Origin: Leucobacter coleopterorum
GTDB taxonomy: Bacteria; Actinomycetota; Actinomycetes; Actinomycetales; Microbacteriaceae
Length of the DNA: 64,000 nucleotides
Direction: 5' to 3'
Assembly: GCF_011382985.1 (NCBI RefSeq)
Contig: NZ_CP049933.1
Span: 1,426,001-1,490,000, forward strand
Position numbers and translations under genes: made by a program. Below the pieces are notes generated by a model, which saw only the letters and a list, made by a program, of their open reading frames with translations, did no database searches and was not told the origin of the DNA. Below, in pieces: positions 19,027 through 30,296 of the stretch. The stretch's first letter is position 1. Every line of letters begins with the position of its first letter.

Positions 19027-19794
19027 GTGACTCAAACACTCGAATCGGGCAGCCTCGCAGGTCGCCGCGCCCTTGTTACTGGTTCGTCGCGTGGAATTGG
19101 CGCTGACACCGTGCGTATGTTTGCTGAGGCGGGTGCCGACGTGGTTGTGAACTTCCGCAACAAGGCTCCACGCGCCGAGAAGCTTGCTGCGCAGTTGCGG
19201 GAGCTCGGTGTTCGTGCGCTGGTGCAGGGCGCTGATCTGACTGATTCCGACTCGCTTGCGGCGATGATGTCTGCGATTCGCGAGGATTTTGGTGGCCTCG
19301 ACATTCTTGTGCTCAATGCCTCCGGTGGCATGGAAAGTGGCATGGGTGAGGATTATGCTCTGAAGCTCAATCGTGATGCCCAGCTCGCGGTGCTCGATGC
19401 CGCGCTGCCGCTGCTCGCGGATGGTGCGCGTGTGGTTTTTGTGACGAGCCACCAAGCTCACTTCATTCGCACAACTCCGACTATGCCAGAGTATGAGCCC
19501 GTTGCTCGCTCCAAGAGGGCTGGCGAAGACGCGCTGCGGGCAAGGATCCCAGAACTTGCTGCGCGTGGCATCGAGTTTGTTGTGGTGTCGGGCGACATGA
19601 TCGAGGGCACCGTTACGGCTACGCTGCTTGAGCGCGCTAATCCGGGCGCGATTGCTGAGCGTCGCGAGTCTGCTGGAAAGCTCTACAATGTTTCTGAGTT
19701 CGCTGCAGAGGTTGCGCGGGCCGCCGTTGAACCGGTGCCCGCCGACAATACTCGTCTGATTGGTGATACCTCCAGCTTTGGCGAAGAAAGCTAG
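19027..19794 (+). CDS. short-chain dehydrogenase/reductase family protein
   Basis: A 255-residue Rossmann-fold oxidoreductase with the cofactor motif TGSSRGIG (about 18-25) and the NASGG segment. The usual YxxxK catalytic pair is not in the standard spacing: the region reads SHQAHFIRTTPTMPEYEPVARSK, with Tyr and Lys seven apart, so catalysis may be altered or the protein may work as a binder. GTG start with AGGAG 5 bases upstream. Single gene between rbpA and gltB. Substrate unknown. Confidence 0.85.
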   Translation: MTQTLESGSLAGRRALVTGSSRGIGADTVRMFAEAGADVVVNFRNKAPRAEKLAAQLRELGVRALVQGADLTDSDSLAAMMSAIREDFGGLDILVLNASGGMESGMGEDYALKLNRDAQLAVLDAALPLLADGARVVFVTSHQAHFIRTTPTMPEYEPVARSKRAGEDALRARIPELAARGIEFVVVSGDMIEGTVTATLLERANPGAIAERRESAGKLYNVSEFAAEVARAAVEPVPADNTRLIGDTSSFGEES

Positions 19795-19918
19795 CCAACT
19801 CGGACGGTTTCAGTCCTGCAAACTGAGTGTTTCGGGCTTGTTTCGGGGGCCAGTGCCCTGCGGTCAAACCTCATTATTGCCGCATAAACTGCGAACTGGT
19901 TCCCGAAATCGCCATATT

Positions 19919-19935
19919 CTCTGCATAAAGCAGAG
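19919..19935. promoter_or_regulatory. 17-base inverted repeat upstream of gltB
   Basis: CTCTGC-ATAAA-GCAGAG, perfect 6-base arms, lies in the 228-base space before gltB, about 35 bases before a TAAACT hexamer (19968-19973) that could be the gltB -10 element. It could be an operator or a hairpin; no known regulator is recognised. Confidence 0.3.
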
Positions 19936-20022
19936 CTATCGATTGTTTCCACCGAATAAACGAGTGGTAAACTCAAGGCCCTGAGCGGGGCCACCGACGT
20001 CCCGTCGAGAGAAAGGGCGTCG

Positions 20023-23000
20023 ATGAGCGAGCATCAATCGAGCCGAAACAGCAATCCAGATTTTCCGCGCGCCATAGGTCTATACGATCCGGCCAGCGAG
20101 AAAGACGCCTGCGGTCTTGCCTCTGTTGTGTCGCTTAAGGGTGAGCCCTCGCACGAGATCATTGCCCTCGCTCTTGAGGCACTTGGGAACCTTGAGCACC
20201 GCGGTGCCGTCGGATCAGACGCTGGCACCGGTGATGGTGCTGGGATCCTGAGTGATTTGCCGGATCAGCTCATTCGAGAAGAGCTTCATGCGCGGCAACC
20301 CAAATTGAGGTTGCCCTCGCCAGGAAATTATGCCGCTGGCCTCGTATTCTTGCCGCAGGCCTCAACCGAGCGCAAAGCCACAAAGTATCGCATCGCCGCT
20401 ATCGCCTCGGAAGAGGGTCTTGAGGTGCTTGCTTGGCGACCCGTTGCGGTGCGACCGGAGGTGCTCGGCGAAAGCGCACGTGCGGCAAGCCCAGTCATTG
20501 AGCAGGTCATTCTTGCGCCGCGTAACAACGATCCCATTGACACAGCGCAAATCACGCCGGTTCAGCTCGAGCGCCGTGCGTATCGCACTCGCAAGCGTGT
20601 TCAGCTCGAGACCGGGTGTTACCTGCCGTCGCTCTCAGCCCGCACGATTGTTTACAAGGGCATGGTTACCACGCTGCAATTGCCCGGTTTCTACGAAGAG
20701 CTCTCTGACGAGCGCTTCACCTCACGCTTCGCGATTGTGCACTCTCGTTATTCCACAAACACGTTCCCGTCCTGGCACCTTGCCCAACCGCTCCGCATGG
20801 TGGCGCACAACGGCGAGATTAACACGGTGCGAGGTAATCGCAATTGGATGCGCGCTCGCGAAGCTCAGCTTAAGTCTGAGCTGCTGGGAGATCTGCGCCC
20901 GCTGCAGCCAATCTGTTCCGATGGCGGCAGCGACTCCGCGAGTTTTGATGAGGTGCTCGAGTTGCTCGTCATGGCCGGTCGTTCGCTGCCGCACGCGCTC
21001 GCAATGATGGTGCCCGAGGCGTGGGAATCAGAAACCGGCCTGCATCCCGAGCTTGTTGACTTTCTCGAGTATCATTCGCTGGTCATGGAGCCGTGGGACG
21101 GTCCCGCGGCGATGATTGCCACCGACGGCAATGAACTCGTCGCACTGCTCGACCGCAACGGGCTGCGCCCCGGTCGTTACCTCACGACTTCGGACGGCCT
21201 CATGGTGATTGCGAGCGAAACAGGTGTGCTCGATATTGCACCGGAGCGCGTGACGCAGCGTGGCCGACTGCAGCCGGGGCGTATGCTCGCCGTTGATCTT
21301 GTGACGGGCAATGTGCGCCATGATGACGAGGTGAAAACTGAGCTGTCGCAGCTTGCGCCGTGGGGTGTGTGGCTGCGAGAGGGGCGGATCCGCCTCGGCG
21401 ATCTGCCGGAGCGCGAGCACCTGGTGCATCCGCCCGCCTCGACCAGCCGTCGTCAACGCACCTTCGGGTACACCGAAGAAGAACTGCGCCTGCTTATCAC
21501 CCCGATGGCGCGCGACGGCATCGAGCCGCTCGCGGCTATGGGCACAGACACCCCAATTGCCGTGCTTTCGGATCGCCCGCGACTCGTCTTCGACTACTTC
21601 GTGCAGCAGTTCGCCCAGGTGACGAACCCACCACTCGACGCGCTGCGTGAAGAACTTGTCACGAGCCTGCTCACGGGCATCGGACCCCAGGCGAACCTAC
21701 TCACGGCGTCGGCGGATCACGCCCGCCAGGTGATCCTCGACTTTCCGGTCATCAACAACGACGCACTGGCCAGAATTCAACACTTCGGTGAGGACCCGAG
21801 CGCGAGCGTGCGGTGACTATTCGTGGGCTGTATCCAGTTGATTTTGCCGCTAAGGGCCTCGCGGATCGCCTTGAAGCAATGTGCTGGGAGGCCAGCGCCG
21901 CCATCGAGGCCGGTGCAGAGTTTGTGATCCTGTCGGACCGCGACTCCAACAAAGATCTCGCGCCAGTGCCGTCGCTACTCGCGGTCTCGGCGGTGCACCA
22001 CCACCTGATTCGTGAGGGTCAGCGCATGCGTGTCGCTCTGATCGTGGAGGCTGGCGACGTGCGTGAGGTGCACCACGTGGCCGCACTCATCGGCTACGGT
22101 GCCGCCGCGGTGAACCCGTACCTGGCGATGGAGACAGCAGAACTGCTCGTGCGCGACGGCTCGATCACCGGCGTCACCGCCGAAGACGCCGTCGCAAAGC
22201 TGATCAAGGCACTCGGCAAGGGCATGCTCAAGGTAATGAGCAAAATGGGCATTTCGACCGTGGCTTCGTACTGTGGCGCCCAGACCTTTGAAACGATCGG
22301 GCTTGCCCAAGATGTGGTGGACCGCTACTTCACCGGCACGACCTCACGCCTCGGCGGAGTGGGCCTCGACGTGATCGCGACCGAGGTTGCCGCGCGGCAC
22401 CGGGCCGCGTACCCCGACGATCCAGCGACCCTCGCGCACAAGCGCCTCGAAACAGGCGGCGAGTATCGCTGGCGCCGCGGCGAAGAGCCGCACCTCTTCG
22501 ACCCTGAGACGATCTACAAACTGCAGCACGCCACTCGCACCGCACGTCGCGAGATCTTCACCGAATACACCGCACGCGTGAACGAGCAGCAAGAGCGTCT
22601 CATGACCCTTCGTGGCCTCATGAAGTTTGTTCCCCAGCGGCCACCAGTGCCGCTTGATGAGGTGGAACCGGTGGACGCCATCGTGAAGCGCTTCGCCACG
22701 GGTGCCATGAGTTACGGTTCGATCTCACTCGAAGCGCACCAGACGCTCGCTATCGCCATGAATCGGCTCGGCGGCAAGTCAAACACGGGCGAGGGCGGTG
22801 AAGAAGAAGAACGCTTGCTCGACCCCGAGCGCCGCAGCGCGATCAAACAGGTCGCCTCGGGCCGCTTCGGTGTGACGAGCATGTATTTGACGCATGCCGA
22901 CGAGATTCAGATCAAACTCGCACAGGGCGCGAAGCCGGGCGAGGGTGGCCAGTTGCCGCCGGCAAAAATGTATCCGTGGATCGCGCGCACCCGTCACGCG

Positions 23001-24652
23001 ACCCCCGGTGTCGGATTGATTTCGCCGCCACCGCACCACGACATCTACTCAATCGAAGATCTGAAGCAGCTTATCTTCGATCTCAAACGAGCTAACCCGA
23101 GTGCGCGCATCAGCACCAAGCTCGTCGCCCAGAGCGGCATCGGTCCAGTTGCCGCGGGCGTTGCGAAGGCGCTCTCCGACGTCATCCTGGTTTCAGGACA
23201 CGACGGCGGCACGGGCGCGAGCCCCATGAACTCACTGAAACACGCGGGATCACCCTGGGAACTCGGGATCGCCGAGGCGCAGCAGACGCTCATGCTCAAT
23301 GGACTGCGCGAACGGGTGGTGCTGCAGGTTGACGGCCAACTCAAGACCGGCCGCGATGTAGTGATCGCTGCGCTGCTCGGTGCCGAGGAGTTTGGCTTCG
23401 CCACTGCGCCGTTGGTGGTTTCCGGCTGCATCATGATGCGCGTCTGTCACCTCGACACCTGCCCGGTAGGAGTCGCCACCCAGAACCCCGAGTTGCGCGA
23501 GCGCTATACCGGCCAGGCCGAGCACGTGGTGAACTTCTTCCGATTCATTGCCGAAGAAGTGCGCGAATTGCTCTCCGAACTCGGCTATCGCACCCTGGAA
23601 GAGGCCGTCGGCGACACCAAAGCCCTCGATATTGACGACGCGATTCGGCACTGGAAAGCTGAGGGCTTGGATCTCACGCCGATCCTGCGCGGCCCGGTGT
23701 TTAACAACAGCGAACCGCGTCGCCACGGCCAAGAGCAAGACCACGAGCTGGCTACCCACTTCGACCAGCAACTGCTGTCGATGGCGGCCGACGCCCTAGA
23801 GCGGCGCGATCCTGTGTTCGCCCAACTGCCAATCCGCAACATTGATCGCGCGGTTGGCACGATGCTCGGGCACGAGATCACCAAGCGCTTCGGGTCCGAG
23901 GGCCTCGCTCCCGGCACAATCGATGTCACACTCACCGGGTCGGCGGGCCAGTCACTCGGCGCGTTCATTCCGCCCGGACTCACGCTCAGGCTTGTTGGAG
24001 ACGCAAACGACTACGTCGGTAAGGGACTCTCGGGCGGCGAGATCGTCGTGAGGCCCGATCCGCGTGCTGGGCACGGCTCGGCGGGCAACGTGATCGCGGG
24101 CAATGTGATCGGCTACGGCGCAACGAGCGGTTCACTCTGGATTGCGGGTGTGGTTGGCGAGCGGTTCTTGGTGCGCGGTTCGGGTGCAACCGCGGTGGTG
24201 GAGGGAACAGGTGATCACGCCCTTGAGTATTTCACGGGCGGTTTTGCCTTGATCCTTGGACCAACGGGCCGAAACATCGGAGCGGGAATGTCTGGTGGTG
24301 AGGCTGTGCTGCTCGACCTCGACCCCGCGAACATCAACGCCGCAGAGGTTGGTTCGGGATCGCTGACGCTGCAGTCACTCACCGGTAAATTGCCTGCAAC
24401 CGAACAGCGGGCATTGCGCGAAAAAGTCTTCGCGCTGCTGCAGCGACACAGTGAGCAGACCGATTCACAACTGGCAAAAGAACTGCTGGCTGAGATTGAG
24501 GCCGATCCCGAGCGGGCGTACTCGCGTTTCACCCGTTTGATTCCGCGCGATTACTCGCGAGTGCTCGACATTCGGGTGCGCGCGAACGAGCGGGGGCCGA
24601 CCCCGACGGCGAGCAGGTATGGACCGAGATTCTGGAGGCGACTCATGGCTGA
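20023..24652 (+). CDS. gltB: glutamate synthase (NADPH) large subunit GltB, two frameshifts
   Basis: Ammonia-assimilating enzyme (GOGAT) that transfers glutamine amide to 2-oxoglutarate. A propeptide of 29 residues precedes the nucleophile Cys30 (EKDACGLAS) of the class II amidotransferase domain. The synthase domain carries the FMN region and the Fe-S cysteines around [13 protein letters not shown], and the C-terminal beta-helix (GxGxSGGE repeats) follows. Two one-base losses alter the reading: GG at 21812-21813 creates a stop mid-gene, and the G run at 24592-24596 makes the frame run on into gltD. Restored, the protein has 1543 residues and ends in [11 protein letters not shown] with TGA at 24650-24652, eight bases inside gltD. 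Confidence 0.93.
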
Positions 24653-26111
24653 TCCGCGCGGATTTCTGAGGGTGCGCGAGCGCGAGCTTGCCCCGAAGCG
24701 ACCGGTTGCTCTGCGGCTGCAGGACTGGCGTGAGGTGGTGGATCCTGCGGACCCGAAGCTCGTGGCAAGGCAGGCCTCAAGATGCATGGACTGCGGAGTT
24801 GCGTTCTGCCACCAGGGCTGCCCGCTCGGCAACCTGATCCCGGAGTGGAACGACCTCACCTACCGCGGTCGCGAGCGCGACGCCATCGAACGGCTGCACG
24901 AGACCAACAACTTCCCGGAGTTCACGGGCCGTGCGTGCCCGGCACCCTGCGAGTCGGCGTGTGTGCTTGGCATCAACCAGCCAGCGGTCACCATCAAGCA
25001 GATCGAAAACAGCATCATTGATCAGGCCTTTACAAACGGCTGGGTGCAGCCGCAGCCGCCCTCGCGCCTCACCGGTAAGACGGTAGCAGTTGTGGGATCG
25101 GGGCCGGCCGGTCTCGCCGCAGCCCAGCAGCTCACTCGCGCGGGCCACACCGTGGCGGTTTACGAGCGCGACGCAGAACCGGGCGGACTCCTGCGCTTTG
25201 GCATCCCCGATTTTAAGCTCGAAAAAGAACTTGTCACGCGCAGGATCGAGCAGCTACGCGCCGAGGGCACACGCTTCCGCTGCGGTGTCGAGATCGGTGG
25301 TAGCGAGGCCGGGCGCGACATGAGCTGGGCAGAGTTGCGCCGCCGCTTCGACGCGGTGATTGTTGCAACGGGCGCGACGATCCCGCGCGAACTGCCACTG
25401 CCGGGTCGCGAGCTGGCGGGTGTGATGCCCGCGATGGACTACCTCGTCGCCGCGAACCTCGTGCAGTCGGGTGCTGCCGAGTCAACGCCGTTCGATGCCG
25501 CTGGCAAACACGTCATCGTGATCGGGGGCGGTGACACCGGTTCCGACTGTGTAGGAACCGCGCACAGGCAGGGTGCGAAGTCGGTGACGAGCCTTGCGAT
25601 CGGACGTCAGCCGGGCGTCGAGCGGGCGGATCATCAGCCGTGGCCCGTGCACCCGACACTGTTTGAGGTGTCGAGCTCGCACGAGGAGGGCGGCGAGCGC
25701 AGTTACCTAGCCTCGACGGTCGAGTTTGTGGCGGGAGAGTCCGGTGAAGTGAGCGGTTTGCGCGTCGCCGAGACAGGTTTTGTTGACGGTCGCCGTGAGC
25801 CGATCCCGGGCACAGAGAGACTGATCAAGGCCGATCTTGTGCTCATAGCGATGGGTTTCTCCGGACCCGAGCAGATCGAAGAGTCTGCGTTTGTGCTGCC
25901 GGTTGGTGTGCGCGGTTCGTTTGAGCGCGGCCGTGACTATTCGACCGACCTACCTGGAGTGTTTGTCGCGGGAGATGCCGGTCGTGGCCAATCGCTTATC
26001 GTGTGGGCGATCGCCGAGGGGCGTGCCGCCGCTGCGTCGGTTGACGCTTACCTTACGGGCGAGACGGTGTTGCCCTCGCCGGTTGCTGCCGACGCCAGGG
26101 CGTTTGCGTAA
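24645..26111 (+). CDS. gltD: glutamate synthase (NADPH) small subunit GltD
   Basis: FAD- and Fe-S-containing subunit that passes electrons from NADPH to GltB. The 488-residue protein starts [16 protein letters not shown], has the cysteine clusters [13 protein letters not shown] (47-59) and CPAPCESAC, then FAD-binding [12 protein letters not shown] and NAD-binding [11 protein letters not shown]. The ATG overlaps the natural gltB stop (ATGGCTGA). As the sequence stands the frame is open from gltB through gltD without a stop, but the junction reads as nonsense ([18 protein letters not shown]) and the fusion is very probably a base-loss artefact. Confidence 0.95.
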   Translation: MADPRGFLRVRERELAPKRPVALRLQDWREVVDPADPKLVARQASRCMDCGVAFCHQGCPLGNLIPEWNDLTYRGRERDAIERLHETNNFPEFTGRACPAPCESACVLGINQPAVTIKQIENSIIDQAFTNGWVQPQPPSRLTGKTVAVVGSGPAGLAAAQQLTRAGHTVAVYERDAEPGGLLRFGIPDFKLEKELVTRRIEQLRAEGTRFRCGVEIGGSEAGRDMSWAELRRRFDAVIVATGATIPRELPLPGRELAGVMPAMDYLVAANLVQSGAAESTPFDAAGKHVIVIGGGDTGSDCVGTAHRQGAKSVTSLAIGRQPGVERADHQPWPVHPTLFEVSSSHEEGGERSYLASTVEFVAGESGEVSGLRVAETGFVDGRREPIPGTERLIKADLVLIAMGFSGPEQIEESAFVLPVGVRGSFERGRDYSTDLPGVFVAGDAGRGQSLIVWAIAEGRAAAASVDAYLTGETVLPSPVAADARAFA

Positions 26112-26137
26112 TCGCGGCTCGCTGGGGAATAGTGCGC

Positions 26138-26167
26138 GCCCGACACCGGTTGCTGTCAGTGTCGGGC
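26138..26167 (+). terminator. hairpin downstream of gltBD
   Basis: GCCCGACAC at 26138-26146 pairs perfectly with GTGTCGGGC at 26159-26167 around a 12-base loop, 27 bases after the gltD stop. No T run follows, so termination is likely but not certain. Confidence 0.55.
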
Positions 26168-26204
26168 CGTGACCCAGCGACCCCCGAGAGCGAAGGACCC
26201 AGCG

Positions 26205-26864
26205 ATGACTGAATCTGTGACAACCAAGGTAAGCATTATCGGCGGAAGTGGCTACGCAGGATCCCATATCGCCGAAGCGGCGGCCGTTCGTGGCCTCGAC
26301 GTGCGCAGCTTTAGTCGCAAGGAAGCCGCACAGCAGACTGCCGGGGTGAAGTACGAGACGGGATCAATCGCCGAACCCGCAGATCGCGCCCGGATCCTTG
26401 ACGGCGCCGATGCTGTTGTCATTGCGATTGCCCCGCGTGGCGACATGGCGGGCAAGGTTCGGCCGCTCATCGCTGCGTTCGCCACTGAGGCAGCGGCAGC
26501 CGGTGTTCGACTTGGTGTTATCGGTGGTGCAGGATCGCTGCTCGTGTCCGAGGGAGGCCCGCGCCTGGTCGACACCCCCGAGTTTGCCGAAGAGTTCAAG
26601 CCCGAGGCACAAGAAATGGGTGCGGTTCTTGAAGACCTGCGCGCGATGCCCGAGGGCCTTGACTGGTTCTTTGTCAGCCCTGCGGGCGATTTTGGGCCTT
26701 GGGTGGCCGGCGAGTACACCGGTGAATACCGTGTTGGCGGCGACGTACTGCTGAAGGACGCCAACGGTAAGTCGGCGATCGGTGGTGCAGACTTCGGCCT
26801 CGCCATCACCGACGAGCTTGAGACCCCGCGTCACCACCGCACCCGCTTCACCGTCGCGTACTAG
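26205..26864 (+). CDS. NAD(P)-binding (NmrA-like) oxidoreductase family protein
   Basis: A 219-residue Rossmann-fold protein of the NAD(P)H-binding/NmrA-like group. The dinucleotide motif is IIGGSGYAGSHIAEAA near residues 11-26, followed by DAVVIAIAPRG and VIGGAGSLL, and a C-terminal part with LDWFFVSPAGDFGP. The frame is open from GTG 26169, but ATG 26205 has GAAGG 8 bases before it. It stands alone after the gltBD hairpin. Family members range from reductases to redox-sensing regulators, so no substrate is assigned. Confidence 0.8.
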   Translation: MTESVTTKVSIIGGSGYAGSHIAEAAAVRGLDVRSFSRKEAAQQTAGVKYETGSIAEPADRARILDGADAVVIAIAPRGDMAGKVRPLIAAFATEAAAAGVRLGVIGGAGSLLVSEGGPRLVDTPEFAEEFKPEAQEMGAVLEDLRAMPEGLDWFFVSPAGDFGPWVAGEYTGEYRVGGDVLLKDANGKSAIGGADFGLAITDELETPRHHRTRFTVAY

Positions 26865-26887
26865 AAGCACTGTGGTATCAAACCCCC

Positions 26888-26893
26888 TACGCT
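26888..26893 (+). promoter_or_regulatory. -10 element of a probable leaderless promoter for the methyltransferase gene
   Basis: TACGCT ends 6 bases before the GTG at 26900; no ribosome-binding site precedes the start. Confidence 0.4.
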
Positions 26894-26899
26894 AGTGGG

Positions 26900-28470
26900 G
26901 TGGATCCTGAACTCATCGACCTATTGCGCGCGGATCTGACCTCCGCCGAATACAACACCGCTGCGGTCACCTCGCTGCTGGGTGTCACAGCCGACGGAGC
27001 AAGGCAACGCGGAGTGTTCACCCCCGCGCTGAGGGTGCTGAAGGGGCGGGAAACTTCGGCACTCGCGACACTCACAAGGGTGTTTTTGCTGGGGGAGACC
27101 GGCACAGCTGCCGAACTCGACGCAGCCCTGCCAAAGCTCGGCCATGCTGGTGCAGAGCAACTGGGTTTACTGACGGGCGATCCCGATTCGCATCATTTCC
27201 GAGCGGTGCTCTCGCTGAACCCGGTTGCGCTCGAAGCCGCCAGCGGAGCCTCGGAATGGTGGATCATCTCTGACCTTGACGATCAACTGCGCCGCGGCCC
27301 GGCACGCCCAGACCACGTGATGGGCGTCGGGGGAGCAACCCGCTCTCTGATTACGCAGGCACCATCTGGCAAAGTTGGATCCGCTCTAGACCTCGGCACA
27401 GGCTGCGGCATCGTGGCGCTCCATCTTGCCTGCGAGCTCGTGGACGTAGCGGATGCCAAGATCGTGGCCACTGACATCTCCGAGCGTGCCCTCATGCTTG
27501 CGTGTGCAAACGCACGACTCAACGGCCAACAGGATCGCATCGAGTTTCGCCAGGGCAGCCTGTTCGAGCCAGTAGACGGGGAACGGTTCGACCTGATTCT
27601 CTCGAACCCACCGTTTGTGATCACCCCGCAGAACCAGCCCGCAGACACCGAACGATACGAGTACCGAGACGGCGGCATGCGCGGTGACGATCTCGTGGCG
27701 GGCGTGGTCTCTGACGCCCCAAAGCACCTCACCGTTGGTGGCACCCTGCTGTGTCTCGCAAACTGGGAGTGCCCGTGGGGCGTTGATGGACTCGAGCGAG
27801 CGCAAGAGTGGATCGCCGGGCCTCAGGATCGCGCCGAGCACGTTGCTGCCTGGGTGATCGAGCGTGACCGCATCGAACCCGCGCAGTACGCCGAAACCTG
27901 GGCTCGCGACGGTGGGGCACGCCCGGGTTCCGAAGCGTTCGACACGCTGATGACCGGTTGGCTCGACGACTTTGCTGAGCGTAACGTTGTGGCGATTGGA
28001 CTGGGATCGATCAGACTGCAACGTCTAGACATGAACAACTCATGCTCCGCGTCGATCCACGTCGAACGCGCCGGGGGACCCTTCTCGCCAGACGCCGGTG
28101 AGGTGCTCCAGTCGGCCTTTAAAGCCGCGACTCGTGTCGCCCAGATGAGTGATGCACAACTGCTTGAAACCCGATGGCTGCTTGACTCGGGAGTAACCGA
28201 AGAACGCGAGCATCAGCCGGGCAGGAATCCCCGAGAGCGATCACACTCGCTACCGAACGCGGAATCGCCCGTCGCGTGACCGCTGACCCTCTGCTTGCCG
28301 CCGCCGTGGGGGCCTGCGATGGCGACCTCACCCTCGGGCAAATAGCCGACGCCCTCGCGACTCTCCTTGAGGTTGACGCAGCCGCGGCAGAAGAAGCGCT
28401 CATCACGAGCACGCGCGAACTTGTATGGATGGGGATTCTCTCGCCAATACTGGCCACGGCGGACCGGTAG
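26900..28470 (+). CDS. class I SAM-dependent methyltransferase (DUF7059-type N-domain), frameshifted
   Basis: An N-terminal helical domain (1-150) is followed by a Rossmann methyltransferase domain with LDLGTGCGIVALHLA and the NPPF motif near 236, typical of N-methyltransferases acting on glutamine or adenine; the target is unknown. The frame as read ends at 28279 with an unlikely basic tail. Adding one G at 28219-28221 gives HQPGQESPRAITLATERGIARR and continues into VTADPLLAAAVGACDGDLTLGQI to TAG at 28468-28470, for 523 residues, matching the usual winged-helix-like tail of this family. Confidence 0.85.
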
Positions 28471-28473
28471 ACT
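28468..28473 (+). promoter_or_regulatory. -10 element of a probable leaderless promoter for hisD
   Basis: TAGACT, whose first three bases are also the stop codon of the methyltransferase gene, ends 6 bases before GTG 28480 and 9 before ATG 28483. Confidence 0.45.
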
Positions 28474-28479
28474 GGCTCA

Positions 28480-29814
28480 GTGATGCGAACTATCGATCTG
28501 AGAGGCAAGAGCCTCTCTCGGGCCGAACTGCTGAGCCTCGTGCCGCGGGCTGCATTGAGCGCCGAGACCGCCGTCGAACAGGTGCGACCCCTCGTTGCCG
28601 ATGTTGCTGAGCGCGGCGAGGCGGCGTTGCGTGAGCAGGCGCTGAAATTTGATGGGGTCGAGGATCACGCACTGCGTGTTCCAGCCGAAGCCGTTGCGGC
28701 ATCTCTCGCTGACTGTCCCTCCGATGTGGAGGCGGCCCTGCGCGAGCTCATCGTCCGTCTCCGCAAGGGGTCGGCAGCCCAGGTTCCGGCGGAGCAGGTG
28801 ACTCGTCTTGCCGATGGTGCCGAGATTCGCCAGCGGTGGCAGCCGGTGTCTCGGGTAGGGCTGTACGCTCCCGGCGGCAAGGCGGCCTACCCCTCGTCCG
28901 TCATCATGAACGCTGTTGCGGCGCAGACCGCGGGGGTGCCGAGCCTCGCACTCGCCTCGCCCGCGCAGCGAGACAACGGTGGGCTGCCGCACCCGGCCGT
29001 GCTCTGGGCCGCCGCGCTCTGCGGCATCGATGAGGTGTACGCGATTGGTGGAGCCGGAGCGATCGCTGCATTTGCGTACGGTGTTCCCACCATCGCGCTT
29101 GACCCAGTTGACGTTGTGACCGGGCCGGGTAACGTGTTCGTCGCCGCGGCAAAGCGGGTCGTCAATGGCATCGTTGGCATTGACTCCGAAGCTGGCACCA
29201 CCGAAATTTTGATCATTGCCGACGACTCGGCCGACCCCGGTTTCGTCGCGGCAGATTTGATCAGCCAGGCTGAGCACGACGAGGCCGCGGCCTCCGTGCT
29301 GGTGACGGATTCGGCTGCTTTTGCAGAGGCCGTCGCCCGCGAGCTTGAGGTCATCGCGCCGACAACCCGGCACGCGAGTCGTGTTGCTACCGCGCTGAGT
29401 GGCCAACAGTCTGCTGTGATCCTGGTTGATGACCTCACGGTCGCGGCCAGGGTGAGCAACGCCTATGGTCCCGAGCACCTTGAGATTCAGACGCGCGACG
29501 ATGCAGCCGTGCTCACGAACGTGTTTGATGCCGGGGCCATTTTTCTGGGCGGTTACACTCCTGTCAGCCTGGGAGACTACCTCGCCGGTTCCAACCACGT
29601 CTTGCCCACGGGTGGCACTGCTCGCTTCGCTTCGGGGCTCGGTGCTCACACCTTTCTGCGGCCTCAGCAGGTTATTCACTACGATCGGGCTGCGCTCGCG
29701 GAGACTAGTGAGTTGCTTGTCGCGCTTGCCCAGGCCGAGGGTCTGCCCGCGCACGGTGAGGCCGTGACCGCTCGATTTAAGCAGCCAGTTCAGCACGAGC
29801 AAGGAGGACACTGA
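28480..29814 (+). CDS. hisD: histidinol dehydrogenase HisD
   Basis: Zinc- and NAD-dependent enzyme of the last two steps of histidine synthesis (histidinol to histidine). The 444-residue protein has the conserved [20 protein letters not shown] segment, [19 protein letters not shown], the SQAEHDEAA helix and GPEHLEIQ, which carry the active-site and zinc ligands. GTG 28480 or ATG 28483 could start it; a leaderless transcript would begin at the GTG. It precedes nrdR with a one-base overlap, not the other his genes, an order seen in related actinobacteria. Confidence 0.97.
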   Translation: MMRTIDLRGKSLSRAELLSLVPRAALSAETAVEQVRPLVADVAERGEAALREQALKFDGVEDHALRVPAEAVAASLADCPSDVEAALRELIVRLRKGSAAQVPAEQVTRLADGAEIRQRWQPVSRVGLYAPGGKAAYPSSVIMNAVAAQTAGVPSLALASPAQRDNGGLPHPAVLWAAALCGIDEVYAIGGAGAIAAFAYGVPTIALDPVDVVTGPGNVFVAAAKRVVNGIVGIDSEAGTTEILIIADDSADPGFVAADLISQAEHDEAAASVLVTDSAAFAEAVARELEVIAPTTRHASRVATALSGQQSAVILVDDLTVAARVSNAYGPEHLEIQTRDDAAVLTNVFDAGAIFLGGYTPVSLGDYLAGSNHVLPTGGTARFASGLGAHTFLRPQQVIHYDRAALAETSELLVALAQAEGLPAHGEAVTARFKQPVQHEQGGH

Positions 29815-30290
29815 TGTATTGCCCGTTCTGCAGACACCCCGATAGTCGCGTTATCGATTCACGCACGGCAGATGATGGTCTCTCAATTCGACGCCGTCGG
29901 CAATGCCCTGAGTGCGGTCGTCGCTTCACCACCACTGAAACCGCAAGCCTTACAGTCATCAAGCGGTCGGGCGTGGTCGAGCCATTCAGCCGCGAAAAAG
30001 TGATGAGCGGCGTGCGTAAGGCGTGCCAGGGGCGCCCCGTAACCGAAGCAGATCTTGCGATACTTGCGCAGCAGGTCGAAGAGTCGGTGCGATCCACCGG
30101 CATTGCCCAGTTTGACGCAAATGAAATCGGCCTTGCGATCCTGCCCCACCTGCGTGATCTCGATCAGGTCGCCTATCTTCGCTTTGCAAGCGTGTACCAA
30201 GCCTTCGATTCGCTCGCGGACTTCGAATCAGCGATATCAGAGTTGCGCACCCACCCGAGTGCCGCGCGACCAGACTCAACCAAGGAGTAA
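29814..30290 (+). CDS. nrdR: transcriptional repressor NrdR
   Basis: ATP/dATP-sensing repressor of ribonucleotide reductase genes. The 158-residue protein has the zinc ribbon with Cys3, Cys6, Cys31 and Cys34 (CPFC ... CPEC) and an ATP-cone domain (about 49-139). The ATG shares one base with the hisD stop, and AAGGAGG lies within the hisD end, so the two are coupled. No NrdR box or nrd gene was seen in this window. Confidence 0.97.
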   Translation: MYCPFCRHPDSRVIDSRTADDGLSIRRRRQCPECGRRFTTTETASLTVIKRSGVVEPFSREKVMSGVRKACQGRPVTEADLAILAQQVEESVRSTGIAQFDANEIGLAILPHLRDLDQVAYLRFASVYQAFDSLADFESAISELRTHPSAARPDSTKE

Positions 30291-30296
30291 CTCGGC

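Noticed and set aside
21813-26111. A single GltB-GltD fusion protein
   Set aside because: Junction sequence is nonsense and one added base restores the natural GltB end and a separate GltD start.
28477-29811. A 444-codon open frame on the minus strand exactly opposite hisD
   Set aside because: Antisense frame produced by the codon pattern of a high-GC gene; the translation shows no family features, and hisD is complete on the + strand.
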